64,000 nucleotides of DNA. Origin: Megascapheus bottae. Its lineage: Eukaryota; Chordata; Mammalia; Rodentia; Geomyidae. Position numbers and translations under genes: made by a program. The DNA lies in the NCBI GenBank assembly GCA_024803745.1, contig JANJXV010000010.1, positions 28,200,525 to 28,264,524 on the forward strand. The letters run 5' to 3'. The notes beneath the pieces were generated by a model. The model saw only the letters and a program-made list of their open reading frames with translations, did no database searches and was not told where the DNA came from. Positions 60,430 through 64,000 of the stretch are shown piece after piece (the stretch's first letter is position 1; every line of letters starts with the position of its first letter).

Positions 60430-60960
60430 CACATGAAGAAGTCACAGAGAAATATTCAGAGGTACACAGAGATAGACACAGAAATAGAATGAGAAACAAG
60501 GTGAGATCCAGAAAGATAAGTGAAGTTAGAGATAGAGTAAAAGAGATAAGAATAAAAAAAAGAGTGAGGAGAAAGAGAGGGAGGGGGAAACAGAGAGGTC
60601 AGAGGACAAGGTAGATTGCGATGAAAGAACAGAAAGGTCAGGCAGAGACAGAGGTATAGTGATGGACCAGGAAAGAAAGTTAGAGAGACAGATTCAAACT
60701 GACTGAAGTAAAAAGGCAGCCCAAAAACTAGAAATGGAAACAAAGTAAAAACAGCAAACACATGGAGATAGATGAAGAATAGAATAGAATAGAATAGAAT
60801 AGAATAGAATAGAATAGAATAGATTGAATGTCTGACAGACTCAGCAAGGGAGACTGAGATAGACTGAAAATGTAAATTTTTAAATGGTGGTAGACAAAAC
60901 TGACAGATAAGGAAAGAGAGGGGGAAGGAAAAGAAAGGACAGGGAAAGAATTTATTCCTG
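60430..60960. repeat. Purine-rich low-complexity domain
   Basis: Over 500 bp with a marked excess of A and G on the plus strand (agagata, agaaag, gagagg variants). The 178-codon minus-strand frame at 60992-60456 is Ser/Phe/Leu-rich because of this bias and has no gene support. Confidence 0.85.
60776..60823. repeat. (GAATA)n pentamer microsatellite
   Basis: About nine uninterrupted units of agaat within the purine-rich domain. Confidence 0.95.
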
Positions 60961-61710
60961 CTGTAAAGAAAAGTTAGTAATAAGATTTTCATTTTCAGGA
61001 ATTATTTTTAACTTGTGAGTGCAATGTTTAATGTTTGTTATCCCCATATTTTTTAGATAAAAGAGCAAGACCCGATCGATGTGATGCCGTGTCCTGGTCA
61101 CATTTCTTTTTCTAGTCCATAGATATATCTCCCCTTTTAACTACAGGGGGAGGTGAAGGTATGATTGTGCTGTATGCAAATAAACAAAATAAATAACTTT
61201 TATCAATAGAAAGTATTTCTTTTTCATTAGAGACAAATCAATGAAAAGCTCATTGAAATATTTTGTATATGAGCAAGTCTTGCCAATCAGTGGGCATTTC
61301 TTGATATATTGAAATGCAGAGGTGGACTTTAGTTTGTGACTGAATCTGGGTGATTACTTCAGGAAATACTCCCTTAGTTATGGAGAAAGAGACAGCTTAG
61401 GGGAGATTACAGAACGTGGTGGTTTAACAAATGAGGTACTTTGGCTGGCACAACCATTCAGTGTACCTCCACCTTTTGGCATAACTAATGAAATTTTCTG
61501 TGCTCTATTACAAAATTTACTGTCCTTCCATTCACATTTAGATGTTACTGAGCCATTAAAATCACTCAGTTCCTTTTCATATCTCTTCACTTTATGTTTT
61601 GATAGTTCTTTTCAATTTTTAGTTGAAGAGAATATATAATAAGAACCTTAGATGTTCAATTCACGAATTTGCATGCATTGATTAACAAATTTAACAAATT
61701 GCTTTAGTGA

Positions 61711-61861
61711 GTGCAGGTAGAGCATGCCTATAATCCTACATACTCAGTGGGCTGAGATCTAAGGATGGATTGTTATTCGAAGCCAGCCATGTCAAGAAGG
61801 TCTGTAAGATGCTTATATGCAATTAACCACCAAAAAAGCCAAAATACAGAGCGCTGGCCCT

Positions 61862-61862
<1 letters not shown>
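61711..61862 (+). mobile_element. 7SL-Geo SINE, truncated in the Geo half
   Basis: The 7SL half (gagcatgcctataatcctac, atactcagtgggctgagatc) and linker (tatatgcaattaaccacc) are present; the Geo half is cut after gagcgctggccctga, where the CA microsatellite begins. Confidence 0.78.

Positions 61863-61906
<44 letters not shown>
61863..61906. repeat. (CA)n microsatellite in place of the SINE tail
   Basis: About 22 CA units directly adjoining the truncated SINE. Confidence 0.97.
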
Positions 61907-61911
<5 letters not shown>

Positions 61912-61976
61912 AAAATAGTGATTATAATAATTAATTCTGTATTATTTTTTATATTGATTCATATATGTACTCTTTT

Positions 61977-62172
61977 TTTTTTTGCCAGTCCTGGGCTTGA
62001 GCTCAGGGCCTGAGCACTGTCCTTGGACTTTCTCAAGGCTAGAGCTCTACCACTTGAGCCTCAGCACCACTTCCAGCTTTTTTTTCTATGTATGTGGTAC
62101 CGAGGAATCAAACCCGGGTCTTCATGCATGCTAGGCAAGCACTTTAACCACTAGGCCAAACTCCCAGCCCCC
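61977..62172 (-). mobile_element. IDL-Geo SINE, full length, young subfamily
   Basis: A minus-strand dimer with a perfect 18-bp TSD, tcatatatgtactctttt, at 61959-61976 and 62173-62190. Confidence 0.95.
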
Positions 62173-62190
62173 TCATATATGTACTCTTTT

Positions 62191-64000
62191 GTTAGTGAAT
62201 TTTATGGCCACCTGTTTTGTTACCTCAAGGCTTTGTTTATTGCTTCAAACACACACAGACACACATGCACACACATGTATGGATGTATACACTTACTTGT
62301 CTTCACATTCATCTGAGCTGCAGGAGTGAAATTTAATATCAAATGTGGATATTGATAATATAACAAAAGGAAGGAAAAAGCTGTTCCACAAGTCATCAGG
62401 AAATCTCTAAGCTTTCAGCAAGTCACAAGGCTGAAATTTAAATATGAGCAAAATAGAAGCATAGTTTTTAGATACTGCACAGCATTCAGTGTTTTCACAA
62501 AGATTATTCACTACAGAGGTTCCTTTGTCATAAAAAGGATATTTTTCTAATAGAATATCTTTGCTGCCAAATAAATTTCAAGTTATAAATATTCTCTGAG
62601 ACCAACCTTTATGGTGTGGATGCATGCATTGTCTTAGATGAGAAATCAGACAGGGTATAAGGAAGATTAAGTTAGGGCATAGTTAGCATCTTTCTTAGGG
62701 AAGACACAAGTGTCTTTCTTGGAGAGTCTTATACACAAAATGACAAAATAGCCAAGGGACCTTGACTCTATAAAGAATTAGATTCACAGGTTTGGATTCA
62801 ACTTTAAATTCAATGAGCCATTGAGTGAAATATTAAAGCAATTTCACTGTTTATACTGTGGTCTGATTTCAACCTTCACTACTTCTCAGAAATTCTTCTC
62901 TATGTCACCAATGACCTCTCACATGCTGAATTCAATGGAAGTTTTGAGCATTGTTTGCATTATTTGATATTATTGGCTATTCTTTAACCTTTAGATGTCT
63001 CTTCCCTCTTATTTTTTCTTAGTAAAATGTTCACCTTATTAATTTTGTTTTGGTGTGTTGGTTTGTTTTAAAAGTTTATTAGTCAAAACATATTTCAGCC
63101 TCATTTTTCAAAATTTACTTATTCTATATATGTCTTTCATGCAAATATCCTCAGTTACATGCCTTTTCTTTTTTTCATACACAGTACTCCTGGTATACTC
63201 TGACTGTTTTTAAATTTTTAACCAATAAATAATTTATCTATTACCATTTTTGAGATTAGATATTTTTGCCCATCTTTCCTAAGCCAAATCCTCTGATTTA
63301 AGCTATCTACTGTATTGAGATTAAAAGATGTATGCAACTGTGTGCAGTGTTTTGGAATGAAAAAGTATTTTGCTGATTTATTTGCCAAGTCTGGCCTGGA
63401 ATACTATTTGCATTATCTCATCTTTCTGTAAAGGTAGGATGACACGTCATCATCAATATATACTGCTACTGATTAACTTAGGACTTCATGAACTTTTTTT
63501 TCTTTTTTCTAACTGAGTTTCTATCTGTAATCCTTCTGAACTCTGTAGAATTGTAGCTGTCAGCCACTAGTGCTTAACAATAACTACTATTTCAATAGCC
63601 TCTTATCGGGATCAAAATCTTTTAGATATTGGTAAACTGTTGGATATCACATGATATTGTGTAAAGCCTCAGATATATTTTCTAAAGAATCTTCTATTTT
63701 AATTGATCTCAAAAGTGCTATAATATGAATAATTGTTATATTAACAGTTTAATTGTGAGCTCCTGAAGCAGAAGAGTTGTCTTAAAAATCCTCATGGCAC
63801 ATCTCTATAGATGAGAACACAGGAATAATACCCACGTATCTAGTCAGTTTGGTTTCATGCATTTTAAACTTATAGAATGATGAATAACGGTAAGACTGAA
63901 GTTTCATTTTTTTAGCTTCTAGAAATCAGCTTTTTTTATTTTTGGAGTAGGAGTGAGGCAGATATTATTCTAGCTGGAAAACTGATAGTATTTTAGTTGT
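62191..64000. other. Unique AT-rich DNA, no gene seen
   Basis: An impure CA-rich patch lies at 62250-62276. Otherwise nothing recognised to the window end. Confidence 0.5.

Larger units (their letters stand above)
59151..61710. other. Unique DNA with microsatellite and purine tracts, no gene seen
   Basis: Contains the CA tract at 59.44 kb, a candidate noncoding element at 60.10-60.25 kb and the purine-rich domain 60.43-60.96 kb. No exon recognised. Confidence 0.5.

Noticed and set aside
60456..60992. 178-codon minus-strand frame rich in Ser, Phe and Leu, with a hydrophobic character
   Set aside because: Purine-rich low-complexity DNA on the other strand gives pyrimidine-rich codons; includes the pentamer repeat (repeated YSILF) and no domain.

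Overview
This is nuclear DNA of a mammal, almost certainly a geomyoid rodent (kangaroo rats, pocket mice, pocket gophers). The window is AT-rich and intron-free in the sense that no host exon can be recognised. It is dominated by L1 retrotransposons, dinucleotide microsatellites and many copies of a dimeric SINE whose left half is tRNA-Ala/ID-like and whose right half matches what was described from kangaroo rat as the IDL-Geo SINE of Geomyoidea. That SINE is the best taxonomic marker here; the genus cannot be settled by eye. No bacterial-type genes, operons, CRISPR arrays, rRNA genes or functional tRNA genes are present, and I see no supported host protein-coding gene. The longest open frames are all L1 ORF1/ORF2 pieces or their antisense shadows.

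Layout. 1-2.2 kb: a 124-bp L1 tail with a perfect 15-bp target-site duplication (TSD), then unique DNA. 2.2-7.8 kb: an old, heavily mutated plus-strand L1 that keeps its 5' end but lacks its 3' end. 7.9-11.7 kb: a SINE cluster, including two trimeric arrangements. 14.2-15.5 kb: a minus-strand L1 fragment bracketed by a TSD but without a normal 3' end. 15.9-23.26 kb: a full-length (about 7.36 kb) minus-strand L1 with an exact 16-bp TSD, a GC-rich 5' UTR of about 1.85 kb containing a short tandem repeat, and ORF1 and ORF2 that are both broken. 24.3-24.9 kb: an ancient L1 ORF2 fragment. 26.26-27.18 kb: a twin-primed (5'-inverted) L1. 29.1-29.4 kb: an L1 3' end. 33.4-33.5 kb: a long (TCC)n(TTC)n tract. 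36.8-37.9 kb: a 7SL-Geo SINE split by an L1 insertion. 46.17-47.57 kb: a 5'-truncated L1 with an 18-bp TSD. From 39 to 62 kb many further SINEs, several with perfect TSDs, are scattered through otherwise unique AT-rich DNA.

How the parts work together. The L1s supply the endonuclease/reverse transcriptase that mobilises the SINEs in trans; A-rich tails and 13-19 bp TSDs on the SINEs fit this. The most interesting pattern is modular: the same Geo-type right monomer is joined to two unrelated left monomers, one tRNA/ID-like and one 7SL/B1-like. Several single-copy segments (34.3-34.7, 38.4-38.55, 40.85-40.97, 55.6-55.85 and 60.1-60.25 kb) have a composition that makes them reasonable candidates for conserved noncoding elements, but only alignment could show that. 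Boundaries of diverged repeats are approximate; boundaries with TSDs are exact to a few bases.
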